From: Hericium rajendrae
Taxonomy: Eukaryota > Basidiomycota > Agaricomycetes > Russulales > Hericiaceae
DNA: 64,000 nt
NCBI GenBank assembly: GCA_033439255.1
Contig: CM065883.1
Span: 2,604,001 to 2,668,000, forward strand
Reading direction: 5' to 3'
The notes beneath the pieces were generated by a model. That model was given only the letters and a program-made list of their open reading frames with translations. It was not told the origin of the DNA and made no database searches. Made by a program: the position numbers and the translations under genes. Below, piece after piece: positions 1 to 10,622 of the stretch. How positions within the stretch are numbered: position 1 is the stretch's first letter; every line of letters begins with the position of its first letter.

Positions 1-990
1 CGGCCGCACGTTCTCCGGCACCCTCGCGCGGCGCGAGCGCGGCCCGCGCGCCTGCGCGAGCACCTGCAGCGCCTTGAAGAGGCTGCCGAACGTGAACGCG
101 TCGGGCACGAGCTCCGCCTGCGCGTGCAGGCGCGCGTACAGCGCAAACGCGGTGTAGAAGTCCTGGTTGCGCACCGCGCCCGCGATGAGCGTGTTGAAGA
201 GCGCGAGGTCCGGCACGACGCCGTGGTGCTCCATGCGCGCGAGGATCGCGTCCGTCGCGGCGGGCGTGCGCGCGCCGGCGGCTGCGAGCTCGCTGAGCAG
301 GGTCGTGAATGGGCTTGCGTCGCGCGCGGTGGCGTCCATTCGTTGGGCGGCGGCTTTGAGCGAGCCCTCGCGCGTGTAGAGCGCGATGACCTTGTTCACG
401 GTTGCGATCTCCAGGTCATGCCCCGGCTTGCGGGTGGCGGCGTAGTGCTCGACGAGTCTTGTGAGGACTTTGGATGGGACATGCAGCGTCTGGAGGAAAT
501 CAAGGAGCCTGCGGAGGTCGGCTTCGCTGAATGATTCCAGCTCCAATAGGGGTACGAGTGTGTCGAAGAGTGCCTTGTGTCCATGGACGTTCTGGACGAT
601 AGGTATTGAGGCCATCATGGCACGTAGACAACTTGTAGGGTACAGCCCGTCCTTCTGCATCTTTTCATAGAGATCATGCGCTGCGATGAACAGTTCGTGG
701 TTCAGAAACAGGGGGATCGCGGCCTCGTATGCGGCCAGGCGGGCATTGCGACTGAACGTGGGTGACTCCATCTGCTTTAACAGATACTGCTTGGCAGCGT
801 CCTCTCTCCGATGTGACAAAAGTCGCTTAATGGAGAACCGAATGTGATTCAGCCTGCCATTTAGCACCTGTTGTTCCTTTGCATCAGGGGAAGCGATGGA
901 CTTTCGGCTGACATGGCGGTAAAACCAATGGGTGGGGGTCACTCGGCGCGATGTACACTGGCGAATTGTGCATCCCAGCAGTGTGCGCAT
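1..990 (-). CDS. Pentatricopeptide-repeat (PPR) protein, likely mitochondrial; 3' end outside window
   Basis: One open frame runs from an ATG at 990-988 to the window edge (330 codons, no intron, no stop), so only the N-terminal part is present. The first ~30 residues are rich in Arg, Ser and Thr with few acids (starting MRTLLGCTIRQCTSRR), as in a mitochondrial presequence. The rest is helical. From about residue 245 it shows PPR-like helix pairs, for example VPDLALFNTLIAG followed by a second helix and then VPDAFTFGSLFKAL. PPR proteins bind organellar RNA and act in its processing, stability or translation. An in-frame stop lies just upstream of the ATG (about 1041), which supports the start. 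The exact target and full length cannot be told. Confidence 0.8.
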   Translation of the reverse strand, partial: MRTLLGCTIRQCTSRRVTPTHWFYRHVSRKSIASPDAKEQQVLNGRLNHIRFSIKRLLSHRREDAAKQYLLKQMESPTFSRNARLAAYEAAIPLFLNHELFIAAHDLYEKMQKDGLYPTSCLRAMMASIPIVQNVHGHKALFDTLVPLLELESFSEADLRRLLDFLQTLHVPSKVLTRLVEHYAATRKPGHDLEIATVNKVIALYTREGSLKAAAQRMDATARDASPFTTLLSELAAAGARTPAATDAILARMEHHGVVPDLALFNTLIAGAVRNQDFYTAFALYARLHAQAELVPDAFTFGSLFKALQVLAQARGPRSRRARVPENVRP

Positions 991-1620
991 CCAGCACACA
1001 GAATTCTGGCCTCTGCACGAAGCAAGAAAGAGACGGCTGTGGAAAGTTTACGATGTAAGAAGTCGCGAACGTTGGAGTGAGTGTATAACGTCGTACCAGT
1101 CAAACCGTTATCTTTCCGACGAAATGGACTCAGCCCTCTCCACAAAGTCCTTTACACAAGCTCTGGCTACGCCTGCAAAAGATATGTCGTTCTAAAGACG
1201 TGGTGGTCAGCGCCCAGGGGCGCTCGGGCCGTGACAGGAAATTCACACCAAGGAGTCCGCTGCCAAGAGATTATTAGTATTACGGCTGGCAACTTCAGCG
1301 CTTCAACTTCCACTTGCCTTCAACCTCCACGTTCGATTTGTGATCTTGAAAATGTCCTCGATACGAATGGTATGTTTGTTGTTGCTAGCCGGTTGAAAGT
1401 TTGAAACGGCAGCTCCAAGCGACGAGCGTTAACGACGACGACGCGCCGGAATTTGGAATCACCTTCATCCTCCTACCGTCACTTCTCACATCTTGACATC
1501 GTCCCCACCGGCCGTCACAACCTTTTCAACTCTGGACCGTTGGTTCAAGCCTTCGCGTTAGCGAAACTCTGATGTTGTGGTCGCTGGTCCAAGTTGGCAT
1601 ACCCCCCTCGCATTCCCTCA
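991..1620. other. Divergent intergenic region, no gene seen
   Basis: This stretch separates the divergent PPR and 5-phosphatase genes and must hold both promoters and 5' leaders. Short open frames here have no protein character. A pyrimidine-rich tract (about 1465-1530) precedes the 5-phosphatase start, as is common at fungal transcription starts. No clear TATA box was found. Confidence 0.5.
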
Positions 1621-4600
1621 ATGGCATCACCTCAGAACATCGAGTCTACGCCGCCCCCTGCCGTGAGCAGTCTGCGCTCTAGGTTCGAGAAGCTGGCATT
1701 GGACACGTCCCAGACATCGTTGTCGAAGCACCATAACCCCAACGGTCGAGATCACCTCTTACCACAGGCAGGCAGCCCACGCCCGCGCGCCTTGTCCAAC
1801 CCGGACGAGATGTCTGCTCCGCACCATCACCATTCCCCCAGTTCATCTGTATCATCCGACGTTCGAGTCCCTGCAAAGAGACCTCCACCACCACCGCCTC
1901 CAGCTCGTTCGTCCAAACGATCCGTTTCCCCGGGATTATCGCCTTTGCTGCGTCCCGTTCCTGTCTCCGCATCCGGCTACGCCTCCGATGCGTCGGGTTC
2001 CAGCGCTTCTCCTGCCAGACTTCCTCATCGTCGACCTGGATCTATTCCTGTCATCCATCTTGATGATTCTCAACCAGCATCACCGCCTAATGGAGGTGTG
2101 GCAGCTGTACTGCACAAGTTCACGTGAGTACAAGATCGTGTCGTGCATTAACTGTGGACTGACGCCTCTTTTGAAGGTCTTCTCCTCCCCCACTCCGGTC
2201 AAATGGCACGCCGAGGATAACCTCCCAACCTAATCTTTTGTCAAGCCCGTCTCCACCCGCTGTTCCGCCCCGTCCTTCGAAAGTGCCACCTCCTTCACGC
2301 ACTCGCTTGTCTTCGTCAGCCGAAACGTCGCCCACGATTATGCCCAGCGACAGTCCCTCCGTCCGAATACATAGTCCTTTCTCTGACGACGAATCTGAAT
2401 CTGGAGCAGCGTCTAAATCTATATCCCAAATTAATGCCTCACCTTATACCCATCTCGGCGCAGACTCAGACTCGCTCATCTCCTTCGACACGCTCGACCC
2501 GCCGTCTAGCAACTCCAGCCGGGTTTCAAGTGAGAGCGACGTGAGCACAACCCACGCCTCGTCACTGCCCCTTCCTTCCCGACCTGCTCCCCCAAAGCCG
2601 CCACCCCGTCATCGCAGTACAATACAGCAGTCGGTTCCGGTAGAATCTCCGTCGAGTGCTTCGTCGACTCAGAGCAACCTCGTCCCGCCCCCTCTCCCTT
2701 CGCGCCGCCCGCCGCCCGCCGAGGACCATCGCGCCGCTCCAGCCCGCACTCCAGCCCGCAACTTTTCCATGCATGTGGACTCGGACACGCACGCCGGCAC
2801 CTCGAGTGCCCCTCCGAATTTGGACCGCAAGCCGCCAGCGCAACGCCTTCCCCCGCCCCCGACACGCACCATCGCACCCGGCGACAAGCTACCACCCCCT
2901 CGACGCACGCCATCGGACGAGTCGGACGAGTCCGGCGCAGAGGAGGAGGATCTCAAAGCAAAGATCGCAGACACCATGCCCGACACGAGCCGCTCGTCAC
3001 GACGTCCCCCGACCATCTCTCCGCACGCCTACTCTGCCGCCGGCATCCCCGTGCCCGCGCACCAGGGCCTCGTCGCCACCGCCGGCCACATCGTCGTCGT
3101 CGCGGCTCACGGGCACGTGCGCATCTTCGACCTCTCCGTCGCCGACAACCCGCTGTGGACGCACGACGGGCGTACGCTGGGTCTGAACAAGGAGTTGCGC
3201 CCGACCTGCCTCGAGTTCCGCTCGGGCAACCACACCGCGGACAAGGGCCGCTTCCTCTGGCTCGGCACCAAGGACGGCCACATCTTCGAGCTCAACCTCT
3301 CCGACGGCAGCATCGCCGGCACGCGACTCTCCGCGCATGCGCACGCGATGACGCACATCCTGCGATACGGCAACGCGATGGTCACGCTCGACGACGGCGG
3401 CAAGGCGCTCGTGTTCGTGCCCGAGGCCGGCGCGGACCCACACCTCGCGAGCACGCCGTCGCGTGTCGTGCGCATTGCAGACAAACAGGAGTTTGCGCAA
3501 ATCCTTGCGGGCAAGCTCTGGACGTCCGCGCGCCAGGCCGCCGGCGAGGGTGCGGGCGCGGGCGTCGCGTCGCGTGGGCCGATCGTGCGTGTATACGATA
3601 TCTTTGCGTCTAGTGGCACGGGCAAGTCCTTGCTCCCCACAGAGCACATCGGGGCGGTCACGTCGGGCACTGTGTTACCCTCGCAGCCGCGTGCCATCTA
3701 TCTCGGCCATGAGGGCGGTTTCGTGAGCATCTGGGCTATCGGCGAGGACGGCGTGCCGGCATGCACTGAGGTCGTGCGGGTGTCTGTGTCTGACGTGCTG
3801 TCTCTTGAGGGTGTGAACGACCGGCTGTGGGCGGGTGGACGGAAGGGCACGATCGCGGCGTACGACGTTGTACATCGACCGTGGGTGATGACGAACATGT
3901 GGAACGCGCACGAGGGCCTGCCGCTGCAGAAGATTAGCATCGATCCGTACTCCATTGACAGGCTCGGACGGCTCGTGGTAGTCAGTGTTGGTCGGGACGA
4001 GCGCATGAAATTCTGGGATGGGCTCTTAGGATGCGACTGGATCGGTGAGTCTTGCTCATCATATTTTCAGCAGTATATATGCTAACGACGAGTTAACAGA
4101 TCAAGAGCTCATCAAGCGCGAGAGCTCATTCAGCAGCTTCCGCACAATGAACGTGCTCATCGTCTCGTGGAATGTCGACGCCGCGAAGCCCGATGCGCTG
4201 ACTGGAAGCCCCGCGAATCTCCACCTTTTCGAAGACGTGCTCAATAGCGTCGACTCGCCCGACATCATTGTCTTCGGTTTCCAGGAGCTCATCGACCTGG
4301 AGAGCCGCAAGATGGCTGCGAAGACCGTCCTACTCGGCAACAAGAAGAAGGCTGGGGACGGCTCGATCTCGGAGAAAGTGTCGAGCTCGTACAAGCGCTG
4401 GTACGACAAACTTGTGCTCGCGGTGCGGCTTGCCATGCCGCCCGAAACGCCGTACACGGTCATCCATACCGAGAGCCTGGTCGGACTGTTCACTTGCATC
4501 TTTATCAAGCACGCAGAGCGGATCTCGCTAAGACACGTTGCCGTTGCTACCGTCAAGAGAGGTATGGGCGGGAGGTACGGCAATAAGGTACGTAGTATAT

Positions 4601-5391
4601 ATGCCGGTCTGTCTTCTGGGTTGTGCTCATTGTCTTCAAGGGTGGTATCGTAGCGCGGATGATCGTGGACGATTCCTCCGTCTGCTTCATCAATTGCCAT
4701 CTGGCCGCCGGACAGCATCATATACGGCAGCGGAATGGCGATATTGCCGCCATCGTCGAGCAGAAAGATGTCTTCCCCGAAGACTATAGCGAGGAAAGCA
4801 TGGTATACGTTGGCGGAGGCGATGGCTCGATGGTTCTCGATCATGAAATCGTCTTTGTGAGTATCTGCGGTCATTGTTCCTGACCACACTGACTTACCAG
4901 CCTCTCAGGTGAACGGGGACATGAACTATCGCATCGACCAGCGACGCGACACCGTCCTCTCCGCCATCAAAGCCGGCGACTTCCGCAGCCTGGTCCCGCA
5001 CGACCAGCTCCGCAAGGAGATGAAGGCGAACCCCGGCTTCCGCCTGCGCGCGTTCATGGAAGGCCCGCTCGAGTTCGCGCCGACGTACAAGTACGACCGG
5101 CGCTCGTCGACATACGACTCGTCCGAGAAGCGGCGCACGCCCGCGTGGTGCGACCGCGTGCTCTGGCGCGCGCAGGTGCCGGCGCGCGTGCAGCAGGTCA
5201 ACTACCGGCGGTACGAGGCCGACGTGTCCGACCACCGGCCGATCTCCGCGGGCTTCCGGATGACGGTCAAGTCGGTGCGGCACGACGAGCGCGCTGCGGC
5301 CAAGAAGGAGGTCGAGCAGCTGTGGAAGGAGCAGGAGCGGCATCTTCTGGCGAGGGTTAGGGAGTTCTATACCATGCAGATGGTGATATAG
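1621..5391 (+). CDS. Inositol polyphosphate 5-phosphatase with N-terminal WD40-like propeller
   Basis: Exons 1621-2123, 2177-4044, 4100-4587, 4641-4856 and 4909-5391 give 1185 aa. Residues 1-450 are Pro/Ser-rich and disordered. About 460-790 form a beta-propeller-like region with blades such as LWAGGRKGTIAAYDV and MKFWDGLLGCDWI. About 800-1170 are the IPPc phosphatase fold with its marks in order: WNVDAAKPD, FGFQELIDLESRK, VNGDMNYRID (about 1026), TPAWCDRVLW (about 1102) and SDHRPISAGF (about 1132). All catalytic residues of the family appear present. The expected reaction is removal of the 5-phosphate from phosphoinositides or inositol phosphates at membranes. The order propeller then IPPc is also known from plant 5PTase12-14-type enzymes. 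There is no CAAX or membrane segment. The start is the first ATG in frame; the open frame also extends upstream without ATG. Confidence 0.9.
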
Positions 5392-5434
5392 CATGCTGGT
5401 CAGGTTTCGCATGTTAGAATGTGGTATGCATACA

Positions 5435-5660
5435 TATGTCGCTTTCGGACTGGTAACGACATGGACTTATGTCTTGTATTCATCTCAGCATATCAATGTA
5501 GCGTAGTTATCGTGAATAATGGTGCATTGAACTTCTCGTAGTGGTTTTCGATCTCACACGCACGTCTCCGAGACACAGCGCTCCAGAGCCAGCATTCCGG
5601 GGGATAGCTGTACCAGATAGCTCTACATCGCGACTGGTTGCCTGTAATTCGGACGTGAAG
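5435..5660 (+). repeat. Dispersed repeat family 1, copy A
   Basis: About 225 bp just downstream of the 5-phosphatase stop, probably in its 3' UTR. It is repeated in the same orientation at 9023-9247. Long identical blocks are shared, such as CAGCATATCAATGTAGCGTA and TGTACCAGATAGCTCTACAT, with scattered substitutions and small indels between them. No terminal repeats or coding potential were seen. The rest of the 5392-6134 gap holds nothing recognisable. Confidence 0.85.
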
Positions 5661-6134
5661 TTGAAGGTTTACACTGATCCTTAAGAGAAACGCGAGGCCG
5701 AGGATGTGCGGCATATGTATGAGTTTCAGGAGCGGAAGCTGGTCATTGAATGAGGGAAGCCTTCAGGGTGCCGTAAAATCGCAATCTTCCCGAAAACGTG
5801 GGTCTCGCGTTGAAGTGAAGTATAAATTTACAAATAACACTTCAATTATGCGCATTGCACAAGGTACCGTACATCAGGCCACAAAGCGTATGGTAATGAG
5901 CAACTGGTATTACTATCCCAGGCGCTAGCAGAGAGAGGAGAAGTATGAGGCATAGAGGCATAGTACAAAGCACAAATGAGAATGAAATAGGGATAACTAT
6001 AAAGTCCGAAGCCCGCGCAGTTTGTCGCAGGGCTAGTCGCTCGGGGCGTGCAAAACAGATAAAAAAGAAATTCGGGGGTCGTCGGGTGACGTCGCACACT
6101 ATCGGGCGACGGGTTGGCTAGTTGGGCTGGCAGA

Positions 6135-7557
6135 TCACTGAGTGTAGAGCTCAGGAGTAGCCTGATCCATCTCGGCGAGCCAGAGAGCCACCTGCTGCTC
6201 GCTGACGTTCATCTGAGCAGCCAGCTCGGACAGGGCCTGCGAGGCGGCGGGCTGAAGCTGCTCGACTTGAGGGGGCGCGTACTGGTCGTAGGTCGCGTTG
6301 AAACCGAGCTCCGGCATCGAAGGCAGAGCGTAGTCCATCGACTGGGAGACGAAGCCGTTGTAGGAGACAGGCGCATCTTGGAACGTAGTGGGGTAGAAGT
6401 TCGCCTCGGGAGCAGGAGCGGCTTGGGCGGGGTTGTAGAGCGCCTGGGAGTAGACGTCCGCGGCAGCCCAGTTCTGCGCCGGGATGGGCGCAGACGAGTT
6501 CATGCCGTAGTAGTTGTTGTCTACTTGCTGAACAAATGAGGCCCAATCGCCGTCGGTAAGACTGACCTCGAAGCCGCACATGGGGTCACTGACAAGGAAA
6601 GGCGGGCCCTGGGGCATCGGAGGGTCCAGCATGCTCACATCGAGATCGTTCCAAGAGCTAGAGAAGGAAGGCGAGAGTTCCTTCGGGCCTTCGGGGCTGC
6701 TGGCAGGGGTGGACGAGCTCGGAGAGTAGGACAAGCTCGGGGCATCAGAGCTCGGGCTGAGGGGCGGAAGAGAGAGCAGGAGCTCAGAGAGGTCCAAGAG
6801 GGCGGAGGTTGAGAGAGCATCGTTGGATGGGGCGTAGAACAGCCCAGCGTCGGCAAAGACGCTCGGGCTCTCCTTCGTGGTCTTCTTGGCCCTCGCAGCG
6901 CTCCTCGCTGCCGGTGCAGGAACACCGTATGGCGTCGCACGCCTCTCGTCTCGCCTCTCCGCACGTACGGCAGCCGACGGGGTGGCCTTTGATGCGCTCT
7001 TCTTGGACGCGCCCTTCTTGCCGCCCTTGATGGCTTTGATCTCCAGGGAAGTCTTGGTGTAGTAGGGTTGATGCCCATGCTCATTCTTCCTGTGACGGCT
7101 TAGAGATGACGCGTCGGCGAACGACTCAGTGCAATCCGGGCAGTGCTCGGTCTTCTCCTTAGAGCTATATTTCATCGCCAATGTCAAACAATGTCATAGT
7201 CGCAGAAACAAGAAGACGTACTGAGTGTTGCCGTGAGGCTTGAGCGCAGACTTCTGCAGGCACGAGAAATCACACCCGGGCTCCTTGCAATAGTATCTAG
7301 TGGGACGTCAGAATGAAGTTAATCAAAAAAGTCAAGGCGGCGTACCGAAAGGCGCGGGGCTCATGCGTCTTCCTGTGACGCGGTAGGTCAGTCTTGCGAT
7401 TGATGCTCGTTCCGCAGTCGGGGCAGATAACTCTTTCCGTCTTGAACGGCTTCGGGGACGTCCTCTTGGACTCGCGCTTGAACCAAATAGTCAGGCCAGT
7501 GAAGGAAAAAGATAACCTTGGGAAATGAGCTACCTTCGATGTCCGGGTAGGAGCCAT
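6135..7557 (-). CDS. C2H2 zinc-finger protein, putative transcription factor
   Basis: Exons (transcript order) 7557-7534, 7476-7346, 7296-7222 and 7164-6135 give 419 aa. Three C2H2 fingers lie near the N-terminus: CPDC...HRKTH (C-x2-C-x12-H-x3-H), CKEPGC...HGNTH (C-x4-C-x12-H-x3-H) and CPDC...HRKNEH (C-x2-C-x12-H-x4-H). A basic linker follows (KAIKGGKKGASKKSASK), likely a nuclear signal. The long C-terminus is rich in Ser, Pro, Ala and Gln with acidic patches, as in an activation domain. Introns interrupt the finger block. The model starts at the ATG before TCCTACCCGGAC (minus strand). The first intron is a multiple of three and could be read through, but it has a good donor and a CTGAC branch site. 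The target genes are unknown. Confidence 0.82.
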
Positions 7558-9530
7558 GGGAGTAAACTGCGTTGGGATGATGAAGTTCGGAGAGGTAAGA
7601 TCGGATGCAAAAGCGAGGAGACGAAGTCCTTGGAGATGGGTGCTCAGAGGAGTGGAAGTTGTCAATGCAATCCCTCCCTGTCGAAGGGACCCATTAAATA
7701 GACGGACGGACTTTGCTTCTCACAATGCCACTCAGCCTCACCTCCAGGCCACTTTGATTGAACGTTCACTTTGACGCCCTAATGGGGGCAACGGAGGAAG
7801 AAGCGTTGCCTCCGTTAGCAGCTTTGCCATGATGGCAAACACGAGGCGTGGCGCCCACGAGGACCGCTTTGCCATCCACAGCATCAGCCTACCGATTATG
7901 GCGCGTACGATCGCTGGGCGAACCCCCGAGGGATCGGCTGGTAACAGCATAGTCAGGACGCACAAGGAGAACAAAGCAGAATGAGGGGACGGACTTCCAT
8001 CAGGCACATGCATCCGGGGCAAGAGCCAGCAATCATGGCTCCGGGGGCGTATGTGTGGCAAGCCGATGTCGCGCGGACCGCCGGCCAGATCATCGATACC
8101 AACAAGGGCATCGGGGCATCATTGGACAAAGGACGCCCACACGGCAAGACGCGAGCGAAGCATTGTACTGGCATCGCCCCCACACGCAGACAGAGCTTGG
8201 ACCGTTCAATTGTCGTGCTGGCTTCGCGGTGCGCTGAGCACGTGACCGCGCCATCGCGCTGTGATTGGCCGTCGAGGGTAAGTAGTATGCATACACCTCA
8301 CACGTTCAGCACCGCCCTCCGTCGAAGTAGTACTAGAGAAGCAAGGGCACAGATACGCATCGAAGTACGGCGCGAGTCATGGAAGCCTGGCGTGCAAAGT
8401 GTCAGTTCAAATCAAATGGTTATGCATACCTGCATCGAATGGGCCGAATATCAGTGCCCACCCAAACGTTCCATTCTCCAGGACTTCTGAGCACAGGAAG
8501 AAGCGCTGCCTATGAGTTTGATGGTGGCCATGGGCGCTTTCCTGCCGACGTGAGGAGAAGAACCCAGATACACCGTCAGGATATTCGGTACACGCCCCTC
8601 CGCCGCTGCATGTAACGGAGGTAACTCCGCATGAGAATAACAGGGTCTCACTTTCATGCGCTTCTGATGGTATCAGATATCTGGTCCAGTTTGAAGTTCG
8701 TACTACGTATCTGAATTTAAGTTCAATCAACGATATTCATTGACCTGCCTTGGTTTGGTCTGCCTAGCGTCCAGGATTTTCTGGCCGATTCACGCTGATA
8801 TTCCTCAGTATGAATATCGCGACATACGCTGGCCTAGAGAGTCCTGAAGAATTGGAGGTCGTTGAACGTCGAGTGCATGTTGAAAACTTGAACGTACTAA
8901 CTTACGTGGAAGTAGAACGACTCCAAGTCGGCGTCTTGCGGATCTGGTGTCCAGGGTATGACCACGTGTCAGAGCAGGACCTCGGGAACACTTATTACAT
9001 AACGGCATCCCATCTCCGTTATTATGTCGCTTTCGGACAGGTAATGGCATGGACTTATGTCTTGTATTCATCGCAGCATATCAATGTAGCGTAGTTGTCG
9101 TGAATCATTAATGGCACACTGAGCCTCTCGCAGTGGGTTTCGATCTTACGTGCACGTCTCTTGAGACGCACCGCTCCGAAGCCAGCATTCCGGGGGATAA
9201 CTGTACCAGATAGCTCTACATCGCGATTGGGTACGATGTGGACATGAAGAAGTTTCGCGGGTCTTGACGAACTCGTGGGCTCTCGAGCAAAGGGATCGGG
9301 ATATAAACCGAGAGATAGCATGATTGCGTGAGCAGATAGTAGCACTGATATATAGATGTAAATATTGTGGGTTAGCTGGAGGGGTATCACGGGTATACAA
9401 TTGAGGACTGCAGTATAGAAAGGATGGATGTTACAAGGCAACGCGTGGCCTGAGGAAAAAGGAGAAGATCTGATGCAGTGATGAAAGCCGTCAGAAAAGT
9501 GAATGCCGGTAGAGTTGACTACACCCACAA
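7558..9530. other. ~2 kb without a supported gene
   Basis: Between the zinc-finger gene start and the 3' end of the next minus-strand gene. It contains repeat copy B (9023-9247). Open frames at 7981-8490 and 8810-9094 were read and show no domain, no codon bias and no neighbouring splice structure. Nothing else was recognised. Confidence 0.5.
9023..9247 (+). repeat. Dispersed repeat family 1, copy B
   Basis: Second copy of the ~225-bp sequence found at 5435-5660, same orientation, about 3.6 kb apart. The left boundary is sharp in both (TATGTCGCTTTCGGAC). The right boundary is ragged after the shared CTCTACATCGCGA. This copy is not next to a recognised gene. Confidence 0.85.
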
Positions 9531-10098
9531 TTACGAAACGATTTGATACCATTTCGGCGTTGAAGTTAACGCCAGTTCTCGGCGGATGATATCAAAGACT
9601 TCTTCGTCTGGCGGTCCATTCATCACATTCATATGATAGAACCAATCGTGATTACTATGGCGCGCCACTAGCCAGGGGTCGCCGGCTTTCCAGCACGGCT
9701 CTGCGAGAGTAAGTATGGCTCCTGATAACCGCTCTAACGCGTGGATAGCCCTCAACATGCCGGAGAACCGACGCGCGTCGTCGCTGGCGAATCCAATAGT
9801 CGAGGGTATGAGACAGTGCGTGATAGCATAGTCGTACAGCGTGTCTCCACCGACGCCGATGCAATAATGCAGTTCTGGAATGTGACAGCTTTGCTTCTTG
9901 GACGAGACGATGTACTCGGGAGGAAGCTGCTCCATTGGTTGCAGCCGCTTCTGGCGCGAGGCAAAGAGCTACATAGTAGTGAGCATAATGAACATAGAGA
10001 AAAGAATGACACACGAACCTCGCAACGTTTTGTTCTGCGACGGGGACCCATTTTGCGTAGCACTCTACGATGAATTTTGGCACAACCAGGCGGCCCAT
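9531..10098 (-). CDS. Conserved-looking hypothetical protein, 173 aa
   Basis: Two exons, 10098-10015 and 9968-9531, with a 46-base intron (GTGTGT donor, TATGTAG acceptor). The product starts MGRLVVPKFIVECYAKW and ends PKWYQIVS. It is a compact, mixed-charge protein rich in aromatic residues, with no signal peptide or membrane span. I recognise no family. A second splice choice (donor GTTCGT) would join the same second exon to a different, less protein-like first exon beginning MTCIPGCKVF. It lies head-to-head with the 802-aa gene at 10623, so they may share a promoter. Confidence 0.5.
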
Positions 10099-10622
10099 TG
10101 GAAAAAACTTTGCATCCTGGAATGCAGGTCATTTTGAGTAGAGTTAGAGGTTGAGAATGGCGTTCTAGGAGAAGACAGGAGATGAAGACTCGAGGCACGA
10201 TTTCTGAGAGTAACGAGGATGTTGACGAAGACGTTGAGCCACAACTGAGCGCTTAATCGAACGAAGGTTACGCGGTCACGTGGATGCCGGCTACGCGAAG
10301 TGCCTCCGGTCAATGCGCGTCCATTTTGCCTCTGTGGCCACCATGTACTTCGACCACAGCCAGTGCACAATAGCTTCGATCGTGGATCTAGATGCAACCT
10401 ATACCGCCCACAATCGAACAATGCAAGTCCACGATTTCGGATCGGCAGTTTTCGCCGTGACTCCTAGAGGACAATATTTGCGATTGTACGGGTACCGTAG
10501 TTCCGTCCACGCTATGATTTAAGGTATGCTCGCATTGTAGCCACGAAAGATGAGTATAAATTCTACGGCGACCAGCTGGCCTGGGGGTATCCTCCCATTC
10601 GTTTTCCCATCACAGATCAGCC
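10099..10622. promoter_or_regulatory. Shared divergent promoter region with TATA-like box
   Basis: This spacer separates the two head-to-head genes. A TATAAA at 10555-10560 sits about 65 bp before the ATG at 10623 and fits the plus-strand gene. No clear box was found for the minus-strand gene. Confidence 0.4.

Noticed and set aside
7981-8490. 169-codon plus-strand frame
   Set aside because: Low-complexity basic composition, no family features and no splice neighbours.
8810-9094. 94-codon frame running into repeat copy B
   Set aside because: The frame continues into the dispersed repeat, has no recognisable domain and no promoter signal.
9655-10098. 147-codon continuous frame at the 173-aa gene
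   Set aside because: Only its first 28 codons look coding; an intron joins them to the better frame.
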